Shown one piece after another: positions 53,419-62,183 of a stretch of DNA of 64,000 nt. Positions within the stretch are counted from its first letter, which is position 1. Every line of letters starts with the position of its first letter. A program made the position numbers and the translations under genes. The stretch is from Candidatus Binatia bacterium (GTDB lineage Bacteria > Vulcanimicrobiota > Vulcanimicrobiia > Vulcanimicrobiales > Vulcanimicrobiaceae): assembly GCA_035544215.1 (NCBI GenBank), contig DATKHY010000003.1, positions 1-64,000 of the forward strand, read 5' to 3'. Under the pieces are notes generated by a model, which saw only the letters and a list, made by a program, of their open reading frames with translations, did no database searches and had not been told where the DNA came from.

Positions 53419-53794
53419 CAAGGGCGAAGAGCGCCGCGTCCCTTGCGTCGGACACGCGACGCGGGCTTACGCTGGAAAGATCACGATCGATATCGAACGG
53501 CTCTCCCGGGACGCTTCCGATGCGCCGTACACGTGCCAGGATCGGCTGGTCGACGGTGTGCGGCGGACTCGTCATTAGAGGCTTTAACAGAGAAATGCGC
53601 GTCCACGGTCTAACAGTGAGCCCCGTCGCGAAATAGCCCCGCATCGCCCCTGCCCCTCTGCACGGCTCCGCGACCGCGAGACCGTTGCGGTTAGCGGCTT
53701 AGAGTTGCTTGCAACCTAGCGCGCATTACGGCGGCGCATGTTCGCAGCGCGGCGGCTAGGTCTCGCAGCAGCCTCGCTACTGAGCGCGCGGCGG
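53419..53794. other. Intergenic stretch without a supported gene
   Basis: No protein-like frame with a start site was found on either strand in these 376 bases. The frame 53160-53636 (+) is an Arg-rich shadow. Confidence 0.4.
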
Positions 53795-53923
53795 TTAACG
53801 CGTCGCGGCTTGGATCGCGCCTGCTTCAATAGTTGCGGATTGGATCGCGGCGTCAAAACTGACCGCGACGTACCCGGTAATCGGCCGATCGTAGTCGATC
53901 CATAGGGCCGTGGTTGACAGTTG
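53795..53923 (-). pseudogene. Second C-terminal tail of a DUF4239-like gene
   Basis: Directly after the stop of the DUF4239 gene, and in the same frame, the minus strand reads QLSTTALWIDYDRPITGYVA, then VSFDAAIQSATIEAGAIQAA, to a TAA at 53795-53797. This matches the gene's own ending (MVDYDRPNTGFVRVSLTPLK) and so is a duplicated or displaced tail from a paralogue. Confidence 0.6.
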
Positions 53924-54706
53924 TCAGCGCGAGCGCTGCATCGATTCGAGTTGCAATTTTAGTGGAGTCAGGCTCACCCTTACGAACCCGGTATTTGGGC
54001 GATCGTAGTCGACCATCAAACTGATGACAAGGACATAGGCAATTACATAGATCGCACTCAAGACGGCGGGCCGCGACTGAGACATCGCAAAGTGCAAACC
54101 GAGCGACAAGGTTCCAAGGGTCACTAGGGCCAGCGTGAGCACGACCACAGCCGTTGGCACATGGCTCGTCAGCGCCTGGAGCTGCTCCAACGAGAGGTCA
54201 ATCGTATCATTCAGACTCTGCATCAACAGCGAAATGCCCAGATTCGTTTGGTGTGCACGCAACGCGGAGGACACAATCGACCAGAGCTCGCCCTGATCTT
54301 TGTTGCCTTGATCGATTGTTTTTCGATACAGTTCCGGATCGCGGGGCGTTTCATATGCCTTCAGCCTCGCAGCGGTGTAGTCGGTCAATATCCGGCGAAA
54401 TCGCGTGGACCGGGTGGCCTCAAGCTGATTGGAGCGAAGCCACGTCGTTCCAATAGCGTTGGCTTCTCGGATCACAAGTTGCCGCCGCGTGTCGAAACGC
54501 GCCGATGCCTGATTAAAAGATAGAGCCAACACGAAGGCCGCTAACGTGAGCAGCCCGGTTTGGACGACACTAAATGGATCGGCTTTCGGCATGTAGCGTG
54601 CCAGCGATCGCCCAAAGCGATAGGGCACCTCAATCGAAAGCCCCAGCACAACCAACATCAGCGCCGGCAGCAACCACGGGTTCGAAGAGAAAATCAGCTC
54701 GGTCAT
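53924..54706 (-). CDS. DUF4239 (bestrophin-like domain) membrane protein
   Basis: This encodes 260 residues with two N-terminal and two C-terminal hydrophobic helices around a helical central domain. Typical DUF4239 features: GLLTLAAFVLALSFNQASAR, then RFDTRRQLVIREANAIGTTW near residues 50-95, and VISLMVDYDRPNTGFVRVS at the end. Function of the family is not known; a channel-like role has been proposed by resemblance. It is the last gene of a leftward operon, 32 bp after the second ThrE-type subunit. Confidence 0.85.
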   Translation of the reverse strand: MTELIFSSNPWLLPALMLVVLGLSIEVPYRFGRSLARYMPKADPFSVVQTGLLTLAAFVLALSFNQASARFDTRRQLVIREANAIGTTWLRSNQLEATRSTRFRRILTDYTAARLKAYETPRDPELYRKTIDQGNKDQGELWSIVSSALRAHQTNLGISLLMQSLNDTIDLSLEQLQALTSHVPTAVVVLTLALVTLGTLSLGLHFAMSQSRPAVLSAIYVIAYVLVISLMVDYDRPNTGFVRVSLTPLKLQLESMQRSR

Positions 54707-54738
54707 CTAGGCGCCCGGGCCAATCGAGGCGCAGTAGG

Positions 54739-55254
54739 TCACTGAGCCCGCGGGGTCGGCAATCCGCTTTCTGGAGTGCCGGCACTAACGAGGTGCCATT
54801 TGAAGGCCCGGGCGATTAAAAACCCCAGACCAATCCCAAGCGCCATCGCGAACGTCGTCGTGAATACGGCACTAAGGTTGGCCGACAACTGCGCTGATGC
54901 TGTAATGAGCGCCTGTTCCTTGAGGCTCGAAATATCGAGTATCCCCTTGATGGAATTGAAAAGTGCTACGGCGGCGCCAAGAGGAAGAACGCCGGTCACG
55001 ATTGCAATCACGGAAGCGCCGCGACGTCGGCCGGTTAGTCCGATTGCCAGCAACACGCACGCCGCTGCAGCAAGGACAACCGCAGCACTCGAACTCAAGC
55101 CCCAGCCAATTAGAACATTACGAATGAGTCGAGCCGCAAAGCCGCAGAGAAGGCTCGGAATGATGGCCTGAGGCGGAGCTGTTAGAACAACAGCCAGCGC
55201 TGCGGCAAAGAGACCGGCCCAAACACCATTGATTACCATCGGCATGATAGCCAT
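54739..55254 (-). CDS. ThrE-type threonine/serine exporter, small subunit (YjjB-like)
   Basis: The 171-residue membrane protein has about five helices and the DUF3815 pattern: NGVWAGLFAAALAVVLTAPP, then SLLCGFAARLIRNVLIGWGL, and VTGVLPLGAAVALFNSIKGI. In the split form of ThrE this subunit pairs with the larger DUF1212 subunit, encoded 9 bp upstream. Together they would export threonine, serine or, in YjjPB, succinate. Confidence 0.85.
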   Translation of the reverse strand: MAIMPMVINGVWAGLFAAALAVVLTAPPQAIIPSLLCGFAARLIRNVLIGWGLSSSAAVVLAAAACVLLAIGLTGRRRGASVIAIVTGVLPLGAAVALFNSIKGILDISSLKEQALITASAQLSANLSAVFTTTFAMALGIGLGFLIARAFKWHLVSAGTPESGLPTPRAQ

Positions 55255-55263
55255 GCTCTCAGC

Positions 55264-55986
55264 TCACTTCACTTCAACGACCGCTTGCCCAACCGCAATA
55301 CCGATCGCGAGGATGAGAAAGAGAAACGCTGCATTGAGTATGCGTTGAATCCCGACCGACATATTTCGGTGAGATGCAACGTCGATAAACCCGTTTACGA
55401 GCGGCAGGCCCGGAATCATATATCCGACTGATCCAATCAATGTCGCGGGCGCAACCTGACTGATGCCTGCGCGTAGACCAAACGCGGCGATCAGCGCCGA
55501 CAAAATCGCACACGCCATGGTCGTGGCTGCCGCTCCGAACTTCCTAGCCTGAAGAGCGGCGCGAACGGTTTGCCCGATTGCACCCGCTACAAATGCTATT
55601 CCGAAGCCGCCCCAGTTACCCCCGATAAAATGCGTGAAGAACCCTGCGGCACAGGCCGCCGCGAAAACAACCAGCCATGCATTGTAGGGCGACGGAATAT
55701 TCCTGATGCGCTGCACTTCAGTAGCGATGGTCGCTTGATCGACGTCGCCCCTTGCGATGCGCTCAGCGAGCGTTGACGCTTCCGCAACGCGTAAGAGGTT
55801 CGCACCCGGTGGCCGGATGGGACGGATGAACGTCTCCGGTTCGCCGTCCGTCACTCGAGTGACGGCCACGAAATCGTAGCGCCAAAATGTAGCAACGCCC
55901 TCGGCGTTCGCTCCCCTGAGGATGCCGTTGAAGGCGCGCTCCGCTCGGACGGTTGAGCCGCCATTTTCCATGATGATGAGCGACAC
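55264..55986 (-). CDS. ThrE-type exporter, large subunit (YjjP-like, DUF1212)
   Basis: This encodes 240 residues from a GTG at 55986. The family segment IIMENGGSTVRAERAFNGIL opens the protein, followed by a soluble part and about five helices (AWLVVFAAACAAGFFTHFIG; GSVGYMIPGLPLVNGFIDVA). The true start may be slightly upstream: the frame includes LVSAALDVSLIIMENGG, which fits family N-termini, but no ATG or GTG precedes it before the ADC-like gene. Forms a transporter with the next gene. Confidence 0.85.
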   Translation of the reverse strand: MSLIIMENGGSTVRAERAFNGILRGANAEGVATFWRYDFVAVTRVTDGEPETFIRPIRPPGANLLRVAEASTLAERIARGDVDQATIATEVQRIRNIPSPYNAWLVVFAAACAAGFFTHFIGGNWGGFGIAFVAGAIGQTVRAALQARKFGAAATTMACAILSALIAAFGLRAGISQVAPATLIGSVGYMIPGLPLVNGFIDVASHRNMSVGIQRILNAAFLFLILAIGIAVGQAVVEVK

Positions 55987-56026
55987 ATCCAGTGCCGCAG
56001 ATACTAGTCCGCCAGGGAGCGCCGTG

Positions 56027-56926
56027 TTACCAATTCTCGCAAAGGCTCGACTTGGCGTTCATGTCGCCGTAGAACACCATAGCGTCGAGGATCTGGTTCA
56101 CCGGGAGCTTGTAGAGCGGATCATCTTCAGACGGGTGGAATGCCAGGCTGGCCTCCCCGGCCCACAGCTCGCCCTTCGCCAGGGTCCAGACCAGCCCGTT
56201 CAACTGCGACAGCGCCCACGGGTTTTTCTCGCCACCGATATCTGCGATGAATCGCGTTGAGAGGGTTTTAAACGGTAGCCCCTGCGGTTGGTTCGCAGGC
56301 TCGGGGAGTGGGAGCGTCAGGTTGTACGGGAATGGAAAGGTTGGCTTCCGGTTCGCGGGCAGCGGCAACGAGAGCATTTTGCCGGTCTTCTTGAAGGTGT
56401 ACGAGGCGATACGCTTCCCACTTCCAATTGGCCGCTCCTGAGAGCGTTCGAGGTAACCGGTGCCAAGTTCTCCGTGCCAGTTGACACCCATGTCGGCCAT
56501 CTTCTTGGGAAATCCGCCCAGTTCACGGCCCGACGTCATGGCCGAGTCGGTGTCCACCCAAATCTGACACACGTAAAGGTACAGCTCACCCTTATAGAGG
56601 CAAGGGATATTTTGGATGACCTCGAGGTACGGAGGAAGCGTTCCGCCGCGATAGTTCGCGAAGAGCATCTTCACTGCCGATTGGCCTGGCGCCATCGGGA
56701 TTCCAACGAGATTGCAGGGAGCAGGCAGAAATTCAGCCGCCGCCTTTGCGTCGGTCATATAGTCGATCAGGACCGCATCGATGTTGGTCCACCACCATCC
56801 CTCTGGGCCGAAATTGGGGTAAAGCGGCGCGTACGAAGGTATGGAAGGTCCGAAGTTTTCTTTGGTCAGCTTACCCTGAAGCCCGACGGGAATTTGTGGC
56901 GCGGCCACGTCTGCTGCGATTGTCAT
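56027..56926 (-). CDS. Acetoacetate decarboxylase-like protein
   Basis: The 299-residue protein has the ADC-fold landmarks: YLEVIQNIPCLYKGELYLYV, then TSGRELGGFPKKMADMGV, where Lys141 or Lys142 occupies the place of the Schiff-base lysine next to Glu135. The C-terminal strand-rich half (STRFIADIGGEKNPWALSQL) fits as well. Family members decarboxylate acetoacetate or act as Schiff-base aldolase/dehydratases on other keto acids. It starts 27 bp after the amidohydrolase stop, so the two probably act in sequence on one substrate. Confidence 0.87.
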   Translation of the reverse strand: MTIAADVAAPQIPVGLQGKLTKENFGPSIPSYAPLYPNFGPEGWWWTNIDAVLIDYMTDAKAAAEFLPAPCNLVGIPMAPGQSAVKMLFANYRGGTLPPYLEVIQNIPCLYKGELYLYVCQIWVDTDSAMTSGRELGGFPKKMADMGVNWHGELGTGYLERSQERPIGSGKRIASYTFKKTGKMLSLPLPANRKPTFPFPYNLTLPLPEPANQPQGLPFKTLSTRFIADIGGEKNPWALSQLNGLVWTLAKGELWAGEASLAFHPSEDDPLYKLPVNQILDAMVFYGDMNAKSSLCENW

Positions 56927-56953
56927 TTTGAAACTCCTTGTGTGACTCAGCGA

Positions 56954-57913
56954 TTAAGCGGGCACTGAAGCCGCGACTGATCCGTCGGGCTTCCGTGCTC
57001 CCGCTTCATTGACTTTGAGCAGCCGGGCCGCATTGGAGTAGAGATACTTCTCCATCGTCGCATCGCTCACGTCGTGCTCTTTTTGAAGTTTGAAGGTCTC
57101 CTCAACATACGTCTTCATATCGCAGAACGGGAAAGCGCTCCCGAAGACGAGCTGCTCGGGAATCCGCTCTAAGTTCATGGCGTAGAGAAAGCCGTTCGGC
57201 CAAAACATATAGACGTCAGCTGAGAGGTGGAGCTGCGGCCACTTGGCAGCCAAACCTAACACTTCCTGAATATACGGATATCCGCCGTGGGCGAGGACCA
57301 CGTTTAGTTTCGGGAAGGAAAACAACATGCGGTCTAGGGCTTCCGGATTGTTGAAAGAGATATCCGTTCCGACAAAGAGTCCCGTTTGGATGAGCAGAAA
57401 CGCGCCGGCGTCGGAAAGCACCTCGAGGATCGGCCAGAATGAGGGGTCGTCGGTGAATGTTCCCATCTTCCCCAGGCCAACCGTCTGATAACCCGGCTCA
57501 AGGTTGGCACCGGCCATGCCCTGCTGCTTGATTGCCTTTTCGACTACCCTTGCCGTCTCGTCGGGATTCTGGTCGAGGTTAATCTGTGAAAGACCAAAGA
57601 GTCTCCCTGGATACTGTTTCTGCAGGCCGGCTAGCGTGTCGTTATCCATCGTGAAGTCCGGCATGCCGCCGGCATAACGCCCGTTGACCACAACCGCATC
57701 GATCCCAGCCTCGTCGATCTCTTTCCACCATTGCTCCATCGCTCCGGGCTTCCCAACCATCGACATGGAGGAAGAGGCTGTGTTTGCCGGGCGATTCTTA
57801 ACTTTCAAGTGGCTCTTCATAAGCATGTTGTTCTTCAGGTCGAACAGCCCCTTATAGGGCTGGAGCGGCGGCCGATTGCGAAAATCGATGATCTTGCGGT
57901 TGCCTACACTCAT
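56954..57913 (-). CDS. Amidohydrolase family 2 (TIM-barrel metal-dependent hydrolase)
   Basis: This encodes 319 residues. It begins KIIDFRNRPPLQPYKGLF, where the usual DxHxH reads DFRNR, so the first metal ligands differ from canonical ACMSD-type enzymes. Later family features are present: DEAGIDAVVVNGR, GLFGLSQI-like strand, VVLAHGGYPYIQEVLGLA (metal His) and LVFGSAFPFCD at the end of the barrel. Such enzymes hydrolyse or decarboxylate small carbocyclic acids. It is the first gene of a five-gene leftward operon with the ADC-like protein and the exporter. Confidence 0.85.
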   Translation of the reverse strand: MSVGNRKIIDFRNRPPLQPYKGLFDLKNNMLMKSHLKVKNRPANTASSSMSMVGKPGAMEQWWKEIDEAGIDAVVVNGRYAGGMPDFTMDNDTLAGLQKQYPGRLFGLSQINLDQNPDETARVVEKAIKQQGMAGANLEPGYQTVGLGKMGTFTDDPSFWPILEVLSDAGAFLLIQTGLFVGTDISFNNPEALDRMLFSFPKLNVVLAHGGYPYIQEVLGLAAKWPQLHLSADVYMFWPNGFLYAMNLERIPEQLVFGSAFPFCDMKTYVEETFKLQKEHDVSDATMEKYLYSNAARLLKVNEAGARKPDGSVAASVPA

Positions 57914-58493
57914 GTTAGTCCCTCCGGCGTCATCTTCGACGCGAAAATCTCGTATGTAGTGATTTCGATACGGCCAGCACCTCTAAGAGCGGAGCAAGCA
58001 AGCCGCAAGAACGTGCGCCGCTTCGCCCGAAGACGCCGCACACGCTCAGTCTAGTTTATCGCGGATGGCTTGGGCTATCCCAAAAAAGCACCGAACAATT
58101 GTTTTGATCAGATCGGCCGGTTTTCGTCGTTATCGCCAGCCGTGGCCTCCCTTAAAAGGATCTTTAGTCAGCGGGCTTGAGGTGTAGTGAGTGCAAGATA
58201 TGCGCGATCCGGCTTCAGTTAGTTGTGAACAGAATGGTCCGTGTTTGAAGTGAGCCATGGCTAGCAAGGTCTCAGTGGCTACAACCGCCGCTCGCAAGCT
58301 AGGGCATGAGCTGCGCGACTTTGCCGTAGCAGCCCTGTACCTGTATGCGTGTTTCCGTGCGCTTAATCTCCATAGAGAGGCGATCCTAAACGCGCACGGG
58401 GTGAGTTATTCGTCTCAAGCGTAGTGGACTTGCGCCCCGCATAGAGGTGGCAGAAGTTCTTTCCGAAACATGCGAGCATTGGAGGATGCCTTA
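57914..58493. other. Intergenic stretch between divergent operons
   Basis: No protein-like frame was found in these 580 bases. Being flanked by divergent genes, it should hold the promoters of the amidohydrolase operon and the DUF1254 gene. I did not find a convincing -35/-10 pair or operator palindrome by eye. Confidence 0.4.
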
Positions 58494-59942
58494 GTGAAAC
58501 GTACGATTGTCGCGGCATTGTCTTTAGCAATTCTCTGGAGCTGCTCGTCGCAGAAGTCAGCGCAACCGACGAAAGCAACCTCGGCAGCTGCTTCGCAGAT
58601 GGTCGACGTAGCGAAGGAGGCGTACGTCTACGGGTTTCCGATTGTGGACCTTTACCGGATCGAAGCTGCCTACTTTTTCTTTCCACGCAGCCCGGCGTTT
58701 AAGGCTCCCATAAACACCGTTTATAATACACCGAATGTCTCCACGCCGGCGGACGCCACGATACAGTCGCCAAACGCCGACACCCCGTACTCGTTTGTTA
58801 TGTTCGATTTGCGCGCCGAGCCTTACGTTCTAACGCTCCCGGCGATCGAAAAAAATCGTTACTACTCTGTGCAGCTCGTCGACCAGTACACGTTCAACTT
58901 CGCGTACCTCGGCACGCGCACAACGGGCAACGCCGGGGGGCGTTTCCTGATTGCCGGCCCGGGTTGGAAGGGAGCGGTGCCGAGGGGAATAGACAAAGTG
59001 GTGCGAGGCGAGACCGACTTCATCATGGCCGGAATTCGGACGCAACTCTTTGGCGCATCCGACTTAGCAAGAGTCCACCAGATCCAGGCGGGCTACAAGA
59101 TCGCCTCTTTATCGGCATTCTCCGGAGCGCGGGCGCCGCCCGCAGCGCCGGCTGTGCACTGGATGCTACCCCTCAGCGCAGCGGCGCCCACATCATCGGA
59201 ATTCAACGTCAAAGCGTGGATTGTATCGAAACTCATGCCCCCCGAGCGCACGTCGCCGAAGTTTTTCGACGTGTTGTCGTTCGTTCTCCAGTTCTGCCCG
59301 GTGGATCCGAGCGAAGTCGCATTGCGCAAAGGCTTCGAAAGCATCGGCATACAACCCGGAAACTTTCGGCCACCGAGTGGTGTGACGCAAGAAGACCTAG
59401 TTGCCGGGATGGCCGCGGGGCAGCAAGAGATCGACGTGGCGAGAGCCGCGACAAAGAGCTCACGCGACCTGTTTGGCACCCGCGAAGCGATGCACAACAA
59501 CTACCTGAACCGATCGCTCGGAGCGCAACTCGGCATCCTCGGAAACACAGCGGCGGAGGCAGTCTACCTTAACTACTCCAACGATGCAAACGGAAAACCG
59601 CTGAGTGGTGCTCACAAATACACTGTCCACTTCGCACCGGGTGGGCTCCCGCCGGTCAACGCGTTCTGGTCGATCACGATGTACAACCTGCCACAGCAGT
59701 TGCTCGTCGCAAATCCAATCAATCGCTATCTCATCAATTCGCCGATGTTGCCGCAGCTTAAGCGCGACCTCGATGGCGGGCTCACGATTTTTGTGCAGCA
59801 GTCGTCGCCCGGACCGGGGCGCGAGCCGAATTGGTTGCCCGCTCCGAAAGGCGGCTTTTTTGCGGTCCTTCGCGCGTACAATCCCAAAGAAGCGATTCTG
59901 AGTGGTAGCTGGAAGCTACCGCCAATGCAACCCGTAAAGTGA
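58494..59942 (+). CDS. DUF1254/DUF1214 lipoprotein
   Basis: GTG at 58494 is chosen because GGAGG lies 8 bases upstream; the ATG at 58470 would place the ribosome site inside the gene. The 482-residue product has lipobox ILWSC (Cys17). The DUF1254 part has AKEAYVYGFPIVDLYRI, then NTPNVSTPADATIQSPNADT, PYSFVMFDLRAEPYVLTLPA and YYSVQLVDQYTFNFAYLGTR. The C-terminal DUF1214 part has PPVNAFWSITMYNLPQQLLV and PNWLPAPKGGFFAVLRAYNP. The family is exported and widespread; biochemical role is not established. Confidence 0.92.
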   Translation: MKRTIVAALSLAILWSCSSQKSAQPTKATSAAASQMVDVAKEAYVYGFPIVDLYRIEAAYFFFPRSPAFKAPINTVYNTPNVSTPADATIQSPNADTPYSFVMFDLRAEPYVLTLPAIEKNRYYSVQLVDQYTFNFAYLGTRTTGNAGGRFLIAGPGWKGAVPRGIDKVVRGETDFIMAGIRTQLFGASDLARVHQIQAGYKIASLSAFSGARAPPAAPAVHWMLPLSAAAPTSSEFNVKAWIVSKLMPPERTSPKFFDVLSFVLQFCPVDPSEVALRKGFESIGIQPGNFRPPSGVTQEDLVAGMAAGQQEIDVARAATKSSRDLFGTREAMHNNYLNRSLGAQLGILGNTAAEAVYLNYSNDANGKPLSGAHKYTVHFAPGGLPPVNAFWSITMYNLPQQLLVANPINRYLINSPMLPQLKRDLDGGLTIFVQQSSPGPGREPNWLPAPKGGFFAVLRAYNPKEAILSGSWKLPPMQPVK

Positions 59943-59985
59943 GCGCGATACGGTTCCTGATGACCGAAAGCAGCTAACCTGGCGG

Positions 59986-60906
59986 ATGAAAGCACTGAAC
60001 GAGGTCGAGTTTGCGAGCCGAGGCGTTATTTGCCGTGCTTGGCTCTGCCCGCCGGAGTCCGAGGTGTTGCGGAACGACCGGGGATATCCCGCACTGGTCA
60101 TGGCGCATGGGACATCGGGCGTTCGTTCACAGCTCAAGCAGTATATTCCGCACTTCACTGCGGCGGGGATGCACGTGCTCGTGTTTGACTATCGCTATTT
60201 TGGTGACAGCGACGGAGAGCCGCGGCAGCTCCTTTCCGTGCGCCGGCAGTTGCAAGATTACGTGGCTGCCCTGGATTTCATCCGTCAAGTGCCCGGCGTG
60301 GATCCCGATCGCGTGGCCGTCTGGGGCAGTTCACTGTCGGGCGGCCATGTGGTAGAAGTGGCGGTAGCCGACGGGCGCGTGGCGGCCGTAATCTCCCAGT
60401 GTCCCGCGATGGACAATCGAGCCAATACCGTCAGTCTGCTAAAGTATGCCGGGCTCGGGATGGTCATGAAACTCATAGGGCTCGGGTTGGTGGATGCGGT
60501 CCGCGGCATGTTTGGATTGGCGCCCAGGCTGATTCCGGCCGGCGCCGCGCCGGGTAAGGTGGCGTTGCTGATGACGCCAGACACGTTGCCTGGCATGAAG
60601 GCCATCGAGGCTCCCGGCTGGCGAAATGAGCTGTGCGCTCGCTTCATCCTTACGTTGGCATTCTATCGTCCGGGTCTCAAGACGGACCGATTGCCGTGCC
60701 CGATCCTGATCGCTATCTGCGACTACGACTCGCTCGTTGTCCCCGCGGCCTCCGAGGCGGCGGCCCGTCGGGCCGGCAAGCGCGCCACACTCAAGCACTA
60801 CCCGATCGGCCATTTCGATATTTATCTGGGAGAGTGGTTTGAGCAGTCGGTTTCGGATCAGGTGGCCTTTCTGCAGCAAGCTTTGGTACGATTGCCGGCT
60901 GCATAA
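59986..60906 (+). CDS. Alpha/beta hydrolase (acetyl xylan esterase/dienelactone hydrolase-like)
   Basis: The 306-residue cytoplasmic protein has the hydrolase landmarks: oxyanion loop MAHGTSGVRSQL, FDYRYFGDSDGEPR, nucleophile region AVWGSSLSGGHV (probably Ser116), acid in ICDYDSLV and His in YPIGHFDIYLGEW. This is the XynE/Hydrolase_4-like subgroup that often has GTSxSGGH. No signal peptide. It follows the DUF1254 gene by 43 bp and may be co-transcribed. Substrate unknown. Confidence 0.85.
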   Translation: MKALNEVEFASRGVICRAWLCPPESEVLRNDRGYPALVMAHGTSGVRSQLKQYIPHFTAAGMHVLVFDYRYFGDSDGEPRQLLSVRRQLQDYVAALDFIRQVPGVDPDRVAVWGSSLSGGHVVEVAVADGRVAAVISQCPAMDNRANTVSLLKYAGLGMVMKLIGLGLVDAVRGMFGLAPRLIPAGAAPGKVALLMTPDTLPGMKAIEAPGWRNELCARFILTLAFYRPGLKTDRLPCPILIAICDYDSLVVPAASEAAARRAGKRATLKHYPIGHFDIYLGEWFEQSVSDQVAFLQQALVRLPAA

Positions 60907-60929
60907 CGAGCAACGCATCCGCACCCGCT

Positions 60930-61212
60930 TCGAAGAAATAGGTAGGGGCGCCCGTTCGTCGTAGCCGCAGAAATAGTAATTTGCGAACTTAGCGTTCTTG
61001 TGCCGCGTTGGGTTGGTCGAGGCATTTTGATATATCGCGACATCACCCAAGTCAGCAACGGCAAGATTTCCCGTAACCTTGTCGACGGAACATGCCCGCG
61101 GAAACTCGGGGTCGTTAAAGGTAGCGACGGCGTCGTGCCGCCGTGCGCGTACTCAAAAATCTTTAACTCGCTGCCGTCGGGGATAAAAACGTTTCCGGCT
61201 TCGTCGGAGCAC
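60930..61212 (-). pseudogene. Internal fragment of a subfamily A propeller gene
   Basis: The minus strand encodes LCSDEAGNVFIPDGSELKIF, EYAHGGTTP, then in another frame ACSVDKVTGNLAVADLGDVA and IYQNASTNPTRHKNAKFANY, YFCGYDERAPL. These are consecutive blades of the type at 435 and 4703. Both ends of the gene are missing and a frameshift divides the rest. Confidence 0.65.
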
Positions 61213-61217
61213 AAGTG

Positions 61218-61742
61218 CGCGTCAAGCTCGCTGCGCTCGCGTTGCGCGCGCTGCTCTTCGATCCGCACAAACTGGAAGCGATTCCGCTGCTGGACGGCGG
61301 CGGCGGCATCGCGCTGCAGATCCCTCTCGCCGCCGCGCCGCACTGCGCGCGCAGGGCCTCGCCGTCTGCACGCCGATTCGGTGGAGCGAGCTCGGCTCGT
61401 TCGGAAGCGCCGGAGCCGTCACCGCCTCCGAAATCCCGCAGTGCCTCCGCGACCGCGGCGACGTCTTCGCACGCGAGCTCGCGCCAATCGCGGCGCAACG
61501 TCTCGGCAGTCGCAATAGCGGCGCCGTCCAGATGCGAACGACGCCCGAGCCGCGCGGCCACATCTTCACCGCAGCCATCGGAATCCTCGGCGACGGCAAG
61601 GCCGGCGCCAGACAACTCCTAGAGGAAGCGCTCGCGCGCAAACTCGTTCCGCCGAACACCACCTACCACTACGTCTACGCCTCGCTCATCGAGTACATCG
61701 CACGCCAGTTCGGCCGCGGGCGCAAGCCGCCGATCCTCCAAG
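61218..61742 (+). pseudogene. Composite fragment: LigD-like polymerase domain piece fused to an unknown piece
   Basis: Text from one frame (ALRALLFDPHKLEAIPLLDG, then GGGIALQIPLAAAPH) changes near 61345 to a second frame with GLAVCTPIRWSELGSFG and SEIPQCLRDRGDVFARELAP. The latter fits the end of LigD-type primase-polymerase domains (RAxxGxPVxxPIxWxEL...LxxRGDxF). The same frame goes on with unrelated text (HIFTAAIGILGDGKAGARQL; YHYVYASLIEYIARQFGRG). It ends where the convergent CMD fragment begins. No start codon with a ribosome site. Confidence 0.5.
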
Positions 61743-62183
61743 ACGCGGCTTTGATGTGGCGACGCACACCGGGTGCATACATGTGGGTGTATGATACATC
61801 GAAAGCGATGCTCAGGAACTCTGCGAGCTTCGGATCGAGGCCGCCGGAATATACGGGAGCGCCACAAGCAATGAATGCTTCAGTCCACGCGGGGTCGATC
61901 TGGTAAAACCCATCCCACGCGACGTTCCATTGCCCGATGGCGCGCATCCGATCGCAAACCGGCGTTTCTGCATTTTTCCCTCGGTGGCTACCCCGGCATT
62001 GGACGCCTCTTCTAAAAGAATTGGGGCGCCGAGGCTACAGACGTGGATCGACAGGAGCGAAGCCATCTTGAGCACCATTAGCAGCTCATAGCGCGTCGCG
62101 CCAGCGTCGCACCACTGGGCATCCCATCGTTCCAGCGTGTCGAATGCTTCCGCATCCCACGGTCCAGCTTTATCGATTGTCAT
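61743..62183 (-). pseudogene. Broken carboxymuconolactone decarboxylase-like gene
   Basis: The gene begins normally: ATG at 62181-62183 with GGGAGG upstream and MTIDKAGPWDAEAFDTLERW, then ATRYELLMVLKMASLLSIHV, CSLGAPILLEE, the end of an AhpD/CMD-like domain. A frameshift near 61950 leads to the second domain (MRAIGQWNVAWDGFYQIDPA; PKLAEFLSIAFDVSYTHMYA, PGVRRHIKAA), which is cut off at 61743. It overlaps the FMN reductase stop by 14 bases and was probably the third gene of that operon. Confidence 0.65.
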
